From the NCBI GenBank assembly GCA_000434475.1, contig FR879610.1, forward strand, positions 1 to 40,604: 40,604 nt of DNA, written 5' to 3'. The notes beneath the pieces were generated by a model. That model worked only from the letters and a program-made list of their open reading frames with translations, searched no databases and was not told the origin of the DNA. This stretch comes from Dialister sp. CAG:486. GTDB taxonomy: Bacteria > Bacillota > Negativicutes > Veillonellales > Dialisteraceae. This document shows, piece after piece, positions 19,266-27,327 of this stretch. How positions within the stretch are numbered: position 1 is the first letter of the stretch; each line of letters starts with the position of its first letter. The position numbers and the translations under genes were made by a program.

Positions 19266-20660
19266 ATGGACCTCACGAAGTATCATTCATTCCATTTCAT
19301 AGGGATCGGCGGTATGGGCATGCGTGCGCTGGCCGTCATTCTGCTCGATAAGGGGGAGCGCATTTCCGGTTCCGATGTGGCAGACTCTCCCTTTCTGCGC
19401 GATTTCCGAAAAAAAGGCGCAGAGATCTATATCGGGCATGAAGCGTCTCATGTGAAGGGCGCAGACTGCGTCGTCATTTCTTCGGCGATCTCCGAAGAAA
19501 ATCCAGAGCTTCTGGAAGCGAGACGTCTTGGCATCCCCGTATTCCATCGCTCCGACGTGCTGGCGGCCATGTTCCACTGGGGCAAAGGCATCGCTGTCGC
19601 AGGCGCACATGGGAAATCCACGACCTCTGCCATGGTGGGACAGATCTTCTATGAAGCAGGCAAAGACCCGACGATCGTTCTCGGGGCGGCAGCCAGCTAT
19701 ATCGGAGGAAATTCCTGTCTGGGAAAGGGCGAGTATGTCATCGCGGAAGCGGACGAAAGCGACGGCTCTTTCCTGAAATTTTCCCCTTATATGACGGTGG
19801 TGACGAATATTGAGGATGACCATCTGGATCATTATGGCAGCGTCGAAAATATCCGCCGTGCATTCTCCGAATTTATCAGCCATATCTGCTATGAGGATGG
19901 CGTCGCCATCGTATGCACAGACAGCGAAGGCGTCTGTGCGATCCTGCCCGAGATCCATAAGGCCTGCATCACCTATGGCCTCAATGAAAAAGCAGACTAT
20001 CGGGCCGTGAACAAGCGATACGAAAAGAGACATCTGCTTTTCGATGTGGTGCATGAGGGAAAGACGCTCGGCACCATCGAGCTTCAGATCCCGGGGTCGC
20101 ATAATATCCGTGATGCGCTTGGCGCCGTGATCGCAGCGCTCTACTGCGGCATCCCGATGGAAACGATCGAGACGGCGCTGTCTCACTTCGTGGGAGTGAA
20201 GCGTCGCTTCGAGACGAAATCCAGAGAAAATGATCTCTGGGTGGTCGATGACTATGCACACCATCCGACAGAGATCAAAGCGACTCTGAAAGCAGCGAGA
20301 GAGACAGGCGATCACCGCATCATCTGCGCCTTCCAGCCGCACCGCTATTCCCGCACGCAGCTTCTGCAGCAGGAGTTTGCCGAAGCATTCGATGATGCAG
20401 ATGTACTCTTCTTCACCGATATCTATGCGGCGAGTGAGGCACCGATCGAAGGTGTCGACGGACATCTGATCCCCTCACTGGTCCATCAGCGTCTGCCGGA
20501 AAAGGAGATCCACTATGTGGATACGGTGGGAGGCATGTCTCAGGCGCTTTACGACTTTGTAAAGCCGGGAGATATGATCATCACCATGGGCGCCGGCAGT
20601 ATTTACCGCGCAGGGGAAGAGCTCATTCAGTTGGTGAAGGATAAAGGGTTGAAAAAGTGA
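19266..20660 (+). CDS. murC: UDP-N-acetylmuramate-L-alanine ligase
   Basis: The product is 464 aa. MurC adds the first residue (L-Ala) of the stem peptide to UDP-MurNAc. The N-terminal Rossmann motif is FIGIGGMGMRALA (11-23), the P-loop GAHGKSTT from 113, followed by EADESDGSFL, NIEDDHLDHYGS, and the C-domain DDYAHHPTEIKATL and FQPHRYSRT. AAAGGAAG lies just before the ATG. Its stop overlaps the GTG start of ddl by four bases (GTGA), showing translational coupling. murB, which follows murC in many bacteria, is not here. Confidence 0.98.
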   Translation: MDLTKYHSFHFIGIGGMGMRALAVILLDKGERISGSDVADSPFLRDFRKKGAEIYIGHEASHVKGADCVVISSAISEENPELLEARRLGIPVFHRSDVLAAMFHWGKGIAVAGAHGKSTTSAMVGQIFYEAGKDPTIVLGAAASYIGGNSCLGKGEYVIAEADESDGSFLKFSPYMTVVTNIEDDHLDHYGSVENIRRAFSEFISHICYEDGVAIVCTDSEGVCAILPEIHKACITYGLNEKADYRAVNKRYEKRHLLFDVVHEGKTLGTIELQIPGSHNIRDALGAVIAALYCGIPMETIETALSHFVGVKRRFETKSRENDLWVVDDYAHHPTEIKATLKAARETGDHRIICAFQPHRYSRTQLLQQEFAEAFDDADVLFFTDIYAASEAPIEGVDGHLIPSLVHQRLPEKEIHYVDTVGGMSQALYDFVKPGDMIITMGAGSIYRAGEELIQLVKDKGLKK

Positions 20661-21592
20661 TTACTAAAGAGAGCAGAATCGTGGTCCTCATGGGAGGACC
20701 CTCCAGAGAGGCGGAAGTCTCCAGAAATACAGGGAAGGCCATTTTAGAAGCCCTGACCTCCATTGGTTATCAGGCCATTCCTATGGAGTATGACCCGTAC
20801 CATGTGGTAGAACAGCTGAAAGAAGCGAAGGCAGATGCTGTATTCATCGCGCTGCATGGCAAGTACGGGGAGGATGGCACCATCCAGAGCGTACTCGAGC
20901 TCGCCCGCATCCCGTACACGGGCTCCGGTGTGACCTCGAGTGCCATCACCATGGATAAGATCATGAGCAGCCATTTCTTCAAGCAGGCGGGTCTCCCCAT
21001 GGCCTTCTCCAAGGCTTACTATCTGAAGGATGGGAAGGAGAATATAGAAGAGGACATTCGTAAGAGCTTTACCCTTCCTGTCGTCCTCAAGCCCGCCTGT
21101 GAAGGCTCGACCATCGGTATCGAGATCGTAAAGGAAGAAAAAGATCTGAAAGAGGCGATCGACCGTGTCTTCTCGGTAGAACCAAGGATCCTGGCAGAGG
21201 CTTTCCTTTCCGGAGACGAATTCACCGTTTCCGTGCTGGACGGCAAAGCACTGCCGGTCATTCAGATCTGTCCGCATTCGGGGTCTTATGATTACCACTC
21301 CAAGTACACCAAGGGCGCGACAGACTATCTCGTCCCGGCTCCGATCCCGGAGGCGCTTGCGGAAGAGATGAGCCGTCTCGCAGAGACCGGCTATCGTATG
21401 GCGGAATGTGATGGTGCGTGCCGCTTCGACTTCAAGACGGATCGCGACGGCCGTCCGCATCTTCTGGAAGCCAATTCCATTCCGGGCATGACGGCGACGA
21501 GCCTCGTCCCGAAGGCCGCCGCAGCGGCGGGGATCTCATTCCCCGAGCTCTGTGAAAAAATTCTCCTCGAAGCGGGTCTGGATAAGGTGTGA
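20657..21592 (+). CDS. ddl: D-alanine-D-alanine ligase
   Basis: The product is 311 aa, the shorter DdlB-type length. Ddl is an ATP-grasp enzyme joining two D-Ala for MurF. Motifs include MGGPSREAEVSRNTG near the start, ALHGKYGEDGTIQ, the ATP-binding LPVVLKPACEGSTIGIE, and EANSIPGMTATSLVPKAAAA, where acid and Asn residues bind magnesium and the Ser-Leu-Val-Pro loop closes the site. It begins with GTG overlapping the murC stop. The murC-ddl-ftsQ order resembles that of many Proteobacteria rather than the murB-containing order of Bacillus. Confidence 0.97.
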   Translation: MITKESRIVVLMGGPSREAEVSRNTGKAILEALTSIGYQAIPMEYDPYHVVEQLKEAKADAVFIALHGKYGEDGTIQSVLELARIPYTGSGVTSSAITMDKIMSSHFFKQAGLPMAFSKAYYLKDGKENIEEDIRKSFTLPVVLKPACEGSTIGIEIVKEEKDLKEAIDRVFSVEPRILAEAFLSGDEFTVSVLDGKALPVIQICPHSGSYDYHSKYTKGATDYLVPAPIPEALAEEMSRLAETGYRMAECDGACRFDFKTDRDGRPHLLEANSIPGMTATSLVPKAAAAAGISFPELCEKILLEAGLDKV

Positions 21593-21657
21593 TTTCAGTG
21601 ACCGGGGACGACACGTCCCACGGATGTCCCCCCTTAAAACGCAAACCTTACACCTAA

Positions 21658-21816
21658 GGAAACACTGATTCAATCGTTGTCAGATTTCATTCTTGGATTT
21701 TTATACAGAGCAAGGAATCATCTGACGCGAATAGCGAGCTATTTAAGGAGGATGATGACGAAGCTATGTATAAAAAACCATATGAAATTCGACTCTGCGA
21801 TTTAATCCGCGTTTCC
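21658..21816. mobile_element. 159-bp near-palindromic MITE-like element, copy 1
   Basis: It begins GGAAACACTGATTCAATCG and ends with an imperfect reverse complement of that (CGATTTAATCCGCGTTTCC). The inner segments TTTTTATACAGAGC and GCTATGTATAAAA also pair, so about 55 bases at each end can form one long hairpin around a conserved centre (CTGACGCGAATAGCGAGCTA). Copy 2, of identical length, is at 40439-40597. Flanks contain AAACCTTACAC on the left and AAACCTTATAC on the right, a possible worn target duplication. It fills the ddl-ftsQ gap, and there is no open frame in it. Confidence 0.8.
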
Positions 21817-21848
21817 GTAAAACCTTATACAAACAGGATTTGATTCTT

Positions 21849-22715
21849 ATGGATAATTTTAAAAGCTTCAATGATTTCCGGCGCGAGCTGCATGAAGGAA
21901 AGATCCCCGAGCAGAAGCCGCGGGAAGAGACGGAAGTGACACCGGAAGATCCTTCGCGAGACATAGAGGCGAAGGAGGCAACGAGGGTATCGCGCAAAAA
22001 GAAAAGGAAAGGATTCCGTATCAGGCAGTCCATCCTGCTTGCAGGCGGCGGACTTCTCCTTGCGGCACTTGGCATATTTCTTTTGCCGCTGCCCTTAGGC
22101 TATATCCATCTCACCGGCACGAAGGCGCTCACGATGGAGGATATTCTTTTCGAAGGGCAGATCCGCCAGCCGGTCAATGTGCTGCAGATCAGCGCCTCCG
22201 GTCTGGCAGAGCGTCTTTCTCATGACATTCGCGTGGCTCATGTCGAGGTGAGCCGTGGATTTCCCTTCGTTCTCGAAGTACACATCGAAGACAGAGAGCC
22301 GCTGGCCATCATGCAGGCGGAGTACAGCTACGTCGTGCTGGATAAAGAGGGCATGGTGATCGACTCCGTGCAGTCGATCCGGAAGGGCGACGTCGCGATG
22401 ATCACAGGCAAACGCATGGAAAACCTGCTCCTCGGAGATACCGTGTCGCAGGAAGACCTGGACAAAGCACTCGCTTTTCTCAATGCACTCTCTCCGGAAG
22501 GGCAGCGGTTCTTTTCGGAGATCAATATCGGAAATCCGGAAAACATACGCGCTTATACCAGAGATGGCATCACTGTCCGACTTGGCAGCGGAAGTGACAT
22601 GGAAGCGCAGGCCAAACTGGCCGAGAATATGGTAGGGGATGTGAAGGCGCGCGGCCTTTCCGTGGAATATGTGGACGCCAATCTCTCCTCTCCCTTTATA
22701 AAATTGAAAAAATAG
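21849..22715 (+). CDS. ftsQ: Cell division protein FtsQ/DivIB
   Basis: The product is 288 aa. FtsQ/DivIB is a bitopic divisome scaffold. The cytoplasmic N-terminus (about 60 residues, highly charged, ending KKKRKGFRIR) is followed by one transmembrane helix (about 61-82) and a periplasmic POTRA-like domain. Its start, IHLTGTKALTMEDIL, matches the POTRA consensus of strand then helix. HDIRVAHVEVSRGFPFVLEVHIEDREPLAIM is the typical FtsQ beta domain, and VVLDKEGMVID follows. ATG 21849 is preferred over an upstream TTG. Its position between ddl and ftsZ supports the call. ftsA, expected next, is absent. Confidence 0.93.
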   Translation: MDNFKSFNDFRRELHEGKIPEQKPREETEVTPEDPSRDIEAKEATRVSRKKKRKGFRIRQSILLAGGGLLLAALGIFLLPLPLGYIHLTGTKALTMEDILFEGQIRQPVNVLQISASGLAERLSHDIRVAHVEVSRGFPFVLEVHIEDREPLAIMQAEYSYVVLDKEGMVIDSVQSIRKGDVAMITGKRMENLLLGDTVSQEDLDKALAFLNALSPEGQRFFSEINIGNPENIRAYTRDGITVRLGSGSDMEAQAKLAENMVGDVKARGLSVEYVDANLSSPFIKLKK

Positions 22716-22778
22716 AGATTTTAACCGGGAAAATTGCAAATTGTCTCATTCTACCGGTGGCGAACTTGTGGAAAGTAT

Positions 22779-22792
22779 TGTACAATGGTACA
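22779..22792. promoter_or_regulatory. Small palindrome upstream of ftsZ
   Basis: TGTACAATGGTACA has perfect 5-base inverted arms around AATG, in the 174-base ftsQ-ftsZ gap. A TACAAT within it could be a -10 element but has no convincing -35. Nearby, TAATCAGCGTTTCC at 22836-22849 matches the right end of the 159-bp element (13 of 14), likely a worn remnant. Confidence 0.3.
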
Positions 22793-22889
22793 TATGATTA
22801 GCAGAAATGTAATATAGGTGGATAACATCCTGAGTTAATCAGCGTTTCCTTACATACATGACGCAAAATATCCTGAAGGAGGAGCGAAC

Positions 22890-23927
22890 ATGGAACAGTC
22901 TGAAATGGCAAACATTAAAGTAATTGGTGTAGGTGGCGGCGGAAATAATGCAGTCAACCGCATGATCGATGCCCAGGTCAAAGGGGTCGAATTTATTGCA
23001 GTCAATACCGAAACCCAGGTTTTGAATAAATCCGAAGCAGATAACAAGATTCAGATCGGTGAAAAGCGGACCAAGGGTCTCGGCGCCGGTGCAAAACCGG
23101 AAGTCGGTGAAGAGGCAGCCGAAGAATCCAAGGAAGATCTCTCCAAAGCACTGGCGGGCGCAGACATGGTCTTTGTCACTGCCGGCATGGGCGGCGGTAC
23201 AGGTACAGGTGCGGCTCCGGTAGTTGCACAGTGCGCCAGAGAGCTGGGTGCGCTCACCATCGCTGTCGTGACGAAACCATTCACATTCGAAGGCAAGGTC
23301 AGAGCAAGAAATGCCCAGGAAGGGGTCGAACGTCTGAAGAACAGCGTCGATGCCATCCTTGTCGTACCGAATGACAAGCTGCTGCAGGTCATGGATAAGA
23401 AAGCATCTCTGAAAGATGCCTTCAAGACTGCGGATGATGTACTCCGTCAGGGCATCCAGGGCATTTCCGACCTGATCACCGTACCGGGCATCATCAACTT
23501 GGACTTTGCAGACGTTCGGACCATCATGAGTGACCAGGGCGAAGCGCTCATGGGCATCGGCATCGGCACCGGCGACAACCGTGCGAGCGACGCCGCTTCC
23601 ATGGCTATCAACAGCCCGCTTCTCGAACGCAGCATCGATGGCGCGAAAGGCATCATCATCAATATCACCGGCAATGAAGACCTGGGACTCTTTGAGATCA
23701 ACGAAGCATCCCAGATCATCACCGAAGCCGCCGATCCGGATGCCAATATCATCTGGGGTACTTCTGTCGATGATACCCTCGATAACGATACCGTCAGGAT
23801 CACTGTCATTGCGACCGGCTTCGGCGAAAAGAAAAAAGCACAGGCTCCGGCGCAGGCAGGAAACAGATTCAGCAATGCTGTCCGCCCGAGCACGGGAATT
23901 GCGGTTCCGGAATTCCTCAGAAAATAA
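22890..23927 (+). CDS. ftsZ: Cell division GTPase FtsZ
   Basis: The product is 345 aa, on the short side for the family. FtsZ polymerises into the Z-ring. Nucleotide-binding motifs are [13 protein letters not shown] (13-25) and the tubulin signature [12 protein letters not shown] (99-110); [11 protein letters not shown] and the GxAxGEN-like region are also present. After the GTPase core only about 35 residues remain, so the disordered linker is very short. The C-terminal peptide [10 protein letters not shown] is well kept; in other bacteria this peptide binds FtsA, SepF or ZipA. GAAGGAGGAGC gives a strong ribosome site. A terminator at 24068 ends the cluster. Confidence 0.98.
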   Translation: MEQSEMANIKVIGVGGGGNNAVNRMIDAQVKGVEFIAVNTETQVLNKSEADNKIQIGEKRTKGLGAGAKPEVGEEAAEESKEDLSKALAGADMVFVTAGMGGGTGTGAAPVVAQCARELGALTIAVVTKPFTFEGKVRARNAQEGVERLKNSVDAILVVPNDKLLQVMDKKASLKDAFKTADDVLRQGIQGISDLITVPGIINLDFADVRTIMSDQGEALMGIGIGTGDNRASDAASMAINSPLLERSIDGAKGIIINITGNEDLGLFEINEASQIITEAADPDANIIWGTSVDDTLDNDTVRITVIATGFGEKKKAQAPAQAGNRFSNAVRPSTGIAVPEFLRK

Positions 23928-24067
23928 GGGAAAATACGCCGACTGACTGCTCTCATGGATGACTCTCTTTCTGATGTGACACCATATGGAGAGAGAGGGA
24001 GGATGCGGACCATGATCGCATCCGTATTCTCCTGACCGGAGACAGACCGGCTCTTTCTACCTGTCTG

Positions 24068-24099
24068 AAAAGCCACACCGCATATGCAGTGTGGCTTTT
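24068..24099 (+). terminator. Rho-independent terminator after ftsZ
   Basis: AAAAGCCACAC (24068-24078), a ten-base loop containing GCATATGC, then GTGTGGCTTTT (24089-24099). The 214-base ftsZ-nrdR gap also has a hairpin GGATGCG...CGCATCC near 24002. Confidence 0.85.
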
Positions 24100-24141
24100 A
24101 TTGATTTTGCTTTTTGTTAACTCTAAGAAGGAGAATTCGAT

Positions 24142-24636
24142 ATGAAATGCCCATTCTGTAAAAGCAGAGATACGAAAGTGACAGACTCCAGAGATACGGA
24201 TGAAGGCGCAGCCATTCGCCGCCGCCGTCAGTGCCTCTCTTGCGGACGCCGTTTCACGACGTATGAGACCGTAGAAAAACTGCCGCTTCGTGTCATCAAG
24301 AAGAATGGCAAGCGTGAGCTTTTCGATAGATCCAAGATCCGTAACGGTATCACCAGAGCCTGTGAAAAGACGAATGTATCCTCTGCCCAGATCGAAGAGA
24401 TCATCGATCTGGTGGAACATACGATCCGCAACGATCCGAAGCGTGAGCTTCCGACCACGGAGATCGGCAACATCGTGATGGATGCGCTCTGCAAGCTCGA
24501 TCAGGTCGCATATGTCCGTTTTGCTTCCGTATATCGCGAATTCAAGGATATCAATACATTCATGCAAGAGCTTCAGAATCTGATGACCAATCAGCAGCCT
24601 TCGTCTAAGGCCGCTCAGGGTGAGGAAAAGAAATGA
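24142..24636 (+). CDS. nrdR: Transcriptional repressor NrdR
   Basis: The product is 164 aa, normal length. NrdR represses ribonucleotide reductase genes in response to bound dATP/ATP. The N-terminal zinc ribbon has Cys3, Cys6, Cys31 and Cys34 (CPFC...CLSC), then [10 protein letters not shown]. The ATP-cone spans about 46-136, starting [14 protein letters not shown] and ending [26 protein letters not shown] precedes the ATG. The last four bases overlap the gmhA start (ATGA), coupling it to the heptose genes. The ribonucleotide reductase genes themselves are not in the window. Confidence 0.97.
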   Translation: MKCPFCKSRDTKVTDSRDTDEGAAIRRRRQCLSCGRRFTTYETVEKLPLRVIKKNGKRELFDRSKIRNGITRACEKTNVSSAQIEEIIDLVEHTIRNDPKRELPTTEIGNIVMDALCKLDQVAYVRFASVYREFKDINTFMQELQNLMTNQQPSSKAAQGEEKK

Positions 24637-25202
24637 GAGCACTCATAGAAAAATGCTTCGATGACCATCAGAAAGCACTGGAAAAGAGCCGCGCTCTCTA
24701 TCCTGTCATCGAAGATATGGCGAAGATCTGCGAAAAAGCCCTGCGCTCCGGTCACAAGATCCTCATCTGCGGCAATGGAGGCAGCGCTGCAGACGCGCAG
24801 CACATCGCTGCGGAATTTGTCGGGCGATTTCATAACGAGCGCCGCTCTCTTCCTGCCATCGCTCTCACGACAGATACCTCGATCCTGACCGCCGTCGGGA
24901 ATGACTACAGCTTTGACCGCGTTTTTTCCCGTCAGGTCGAAGGACTCGGAGATCCGGGGGACGTCCTCTGGGGGATCTCTACCAGCGGAAACAGTCCGGA
25001 CGTACTCGAAGCGCTGAAAATAGCGAGAGAAAAAGGGCTGACGACCATTGGCTCGACCGGGAAGACCGGCGGAGCCATGGTACTCTGGTGCGATGCCTCT
25101 TTGGTGGTGCCCGACGATGTCACCGCCCGCATTCAGGAGATCCACATGCTCGCGGCGCATATCATCTGCCAGATCATCGATGAGATGGACTGGACGAAAT
25201 GA
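24633..25202 (+). CDS. gmhA: Sedoheptulose-7-phosphate isomerase
   Basis: The product is 189 aa. GmhA converts sedoheptulose 7-phosphate to D-glycero-D-manno-heptose 7-phosphate, the first step toward ADP-heptose for lipopolysaccharide inner core. It is a SIS-domain protein: [22 protein letters not shown] (about 45-66) is the phosphosugar loop and helix, followed by [15 protein letters not shown] and [15 protein letters not shown]; the C-terminal [17 protein letters not shown] carries a metal-ligand His and helix. It overlaps nrdR and gmhB by a few bases. With gmhB it shows that the cell makes heptose, typically a diderm trait. hldE/rfaE is not in the window. Confidence 0.95.
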   Translation: MRALIEKCFDDHQKALEKSRALYPVIEDMAKICEKALRSGHKILICGNGGSAADAQHIAAEFVGRFHNERRSLPAIALTTDTSILTAVGNDYSFDRVFSRQVEGLGDPGDVLWGISTSGNSPDVLEALKIAREKGLTTIGSTGKTGGAMVLWCDASLVVPDDVTARIQEIHMLAAHIICQIIDEMDWTK

Positions 25203-25726
25203 TGGACACCAGAAGAAAAGCGGTCTTTTTTGACCGCGACGGCGTTCTCAATGAAGATGATGGCTATGTGCATCAGATGAGGAAGCTGCGCTGGGTGAAA
25301 GGCGCAAGGGAGATCGTAGCCGAGCTCACCAAGGCCGGCTTTCTTCTCTTTGTCGTGACGAACCAGAGCGGTGTGGCACGCGGCTATTTCACCGAAGAAA
25401 CGGTTCGGCAGCTCCATCGGGAAATGAATGAAGAATTTCAAAAATGGGGCGGGCATATCACAGAGTTTTTCTACTGTCCGCACCTTCCCGGTGCGCCCCT
25501 TCCCGCGTATGATCAGGTATGCAGCTGCCGCAAGCCGGCGCCGGGGATGATCCTTCGTGCGCTTGATGCATACGGCATAGACAAAGACCGGGCGGTCCTT
25601 TTCGGGGATGGAAAACGCGATGTTGAAGCCGCAGAGAATGCGGGCATCCGCGGATTCCTTTTCCCGGGCGGCGATATAGAAGCATTCGTGCGGGAGAAGC
25701 TGGCAGGACATTTCACCATCGGATGA
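25199..25726 (+). CDS. gmhB: Heptose 1,7-bisphosphate phosphatase (HAD family)
   Basis: The product is 175 aa. GmhB removes the C7 phosphate of D-glycero-D-manno-heptose 1,7-bisphosphate in ADP-heptose synthesis. The HAD nucleophile motif is [11 protein letters not shown] (Asp12 and Asp14), followed by [12 protein letters not shown] (motif II) and [14 protein letters not shown] (motif IV). The zinc loop typical of GmhB is visible as CPHLPGAP followed by [10 protein letters not shown]. The start overlaps the gmhA stop; a second ATG at 25202 is possible. The kinase HldE that makes its substrate must lie elsewhere. Confidence 0.92.
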   Translation: MMDTRRKAVFFDRDGVLNEDDGYVHQMRKLRWVKGAREIVAELTKAGFLLFVVTNQSGVARGYFTEETVRQLHREMNEEFQKWGGHITEFFYCPHLPGAPLPAYDQVCSCRKPAPGMILRALDAYGIDKDRAVLFGDGKRDVEAAENAGIRGFLFPGGDIEAFVREKLAGHFTIG

Positions 25727-25896
25727 GCCACTGACCAGGAAAGAGATCTGTCAGGCTTCAAGGGTTTAGGGGGAGTTTGCGATAGTACGCCCTCCTTCCC
25801 AATGAACCTCATTGCACCTATAGAACCTCTCAACCTATGCACGCACAGCTTTTATGGATAGTATCGCCGATAGGGCATGATGCTTTGGAGGACAGG

Positions 25897-26688
25897 ATGA
25901 TCGAAGAAATAAGGAGCCGCAGCAACCAGTGGATCAAAAAAGCACTGCAGCTGAAGCAGAGAAAATACCGGCAGGCCTATGGCATGTTCCTGATGGAAGG
26001 TCTTCGCAGCGTCGAGGATGCTCTCCGTCAGGGCATGAAAGCATGTACCTGTTTTTTCACAGAAAACCAGCTGGAGAATGAACGCTTCAAGGCACTCATG
26101 AAAGAGGGAGAAGCACTTTCCTGGCGCTTTCTCAAGCTCGATGAGGGACTCATGAAGCTCATCTCCGGCACACAGCACGGACAGGGCATCATGCTCTTGG
26201 CTTCTAAGAAAAAAAGAGACATTGAAGAACTGATGCACCCGCTCGAGGGATACTACGTATTACTGGATGCGGTGCAGGATCCCGGCAATATGGGGACGAT
26301 CCTTCGAAGTGCGGCGGCAGCCGGCGTCAAGGCAGTCCTTCTTACGAAAGGATGTACCGATCCCTTTGCGGAAAAAGCGGTGCGAAGCTCCATGGGGAGC
26401 ATCCTGCGCGTTCCTGTGTATGAAGATCTGACAGTGGATCAGATCTCCCTGATCCGAGAAAAGAGCGGTCTTGCGCTCTACGGGACAGCCCTTTCGCATG
26501 CCGTCCCCTACAAAACGGTGGGAGAGATCCGGAAAGGGATCTTCGTTTTTGGCAATGAAGGAAACGGCATTCGCGAGGAGCTCCTCGCGATGACCGACAT
26601 GAATTTATATATTCCGCTCGCGGGCACGGTCGAGTCACTCAATGTCTCCGTGGCTGCTGCGGTGATTTTATTTCAATTTATAGAATAG
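25897..26688 (+). CDS. TrmH/SpoU-family RNA 2'-O-methyltransferase
   Basis: The product is 263 aa. The N-terminal 30S-L30e-like substrate-binding domain (RSRSNQWIKKALQLKQRKYR..FLMEGLRSVEDAL) is followed by the SPOUT knotted methyltransferase domain: LDAVQDPGNMGTILRSAAAAG (motif 1), VFGNEGNGIREEL (motif 2) and YIPLAGTVESLNVSVAAAV (motif 3). Such proteins methylate a ribose in rRNA or tRNA; the exact target cannot be read here. GGAGGAC supports ATG 25897; an in-frame extension to 25837 lies in intergenic repeat words. The 170 bases before it hold degenerate AACCTC words, nothing coding. Confidence 0.93.
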   Translation: MIEEIRSRSNQWIKKALQLKQRKYRQAYGMFLMEGLRSVEDALRQGMKACTCFFTENQLENERFKALMKEGEALSWRFLKLDEGLMKLISGTQHGQGIMLLASKKKRDIEELMHPLEGYYVLLDAVQDPGNMGTILRSAAAAGVKAVLLTKGCTDPFAEKAVRSSMGSILRVPVYEDLTVDQISLIREKSGLALYGTALSHAVPYKTVGEIRKGIFVFGNEGNGIREELLAMTDMNLYIPLAGTVESLNVSVAAAVILFQFIE

Positions 26689-26751
26689 GGAAACGGGCGG
26701 GGAGCAGGCTGTCTGTGACACGCCCCATACCTTTCTGTCATACGGTTCATT

Positions 26752-27210
26752 ATGAAAAAAGGAAAAGAAGAATTTTACCTGGTGGATCTGAAGGTACTTC
26801 CGGAAGCCATCAAGAAAACGATCAAAGTGAAAGAGCTGCTGAATGACGGGATCTGCGGATCCATCAATGAAGCTGTCAAAAAAGTCGATATGAGCCGCAG
26901 TGCTTATTATAAATATAAAGATCATGTAGCGTCAGCCCAGAGCCGGGCGCTCAGGATCGCCATGCTGTCCACAGTCATGACGGAGGAGTATCCTCACTTT
27001 GCCCGCCTCATGCGACGCGTCATGAAAGGAAATTTCGAGATCCTTTCCATGAACCGCAGCCGGACGGGGGAGAAGCTCGTCTCTGTCACCATGACTTTGC
27101 AGATAGAAGATGCATCGGAACCGTTATCAGTTCTGGAAGATGCAGTCAAGTCCATGAAAGGAATTCAGTCCGTTGTTCTTCAGGAAGCCATGCTGAAAGC
27201 AGGAGAATAG
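26752..27210 (+). CDS. ACT domain-containing protein, UPF0735 (PheB-like)
   Basis: The product is 152 aa. The N-terminal part (about 1-65) contains a helix-turn-helix-like segment, NEAVKKVDMSRSAYYKYKDHV, typical of UPF0735. The C-terminal ACT domain (about 72-145) likely binds an amino acid. The family is often encoded beside hom and thrB or pheA in Firmicutes, and here hom follows after 117 bases. A regulatory role in aspartate-family or aromatic amino-acid synthesis is therefore inferred, but no activity is established. It is sometimes named PheB. Confidence 0.9.
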   Translation: MKKGKEEFYLVDLKVLPEAIKKTIKVKELLNDGICGSINEAVKKVDMSRSAYYKYKDHVASAQSRALRIAMLSTVMTEEYPHFARLMRRVMKGNFEILSMNRSRTGEKLVSVTMTLQIEDASEPLSVLEDAVKSMKGIQSVVLQEAMLKAGE

Positions 27211-27236
27211 GGAAGATAGCTGGCAGATAGTGACTG

Positions 27237-27272
27237 GGATCGCGGTTTGTGCTCTCTCGCAAAACGCGATCC
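27237..27272. promoter_or_regulatory. Perfect palindromic hairpin before hom
   Basis: GGATCGCG (27237-27244) pairs with CGCGATCC (27265-27272), and the inner segments GTTTG and CGCAAA extend the stem. No T tract follows. It could be an operator or an RNA structure between the ACT gene and hom. Confidence 0.4.
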
Positions 27273-27327
27273 GTGAGATGCCCTCATTCCCCGCTTTTCA
27301 ATGCATCCTTGATCAGGAGGAGATTTT

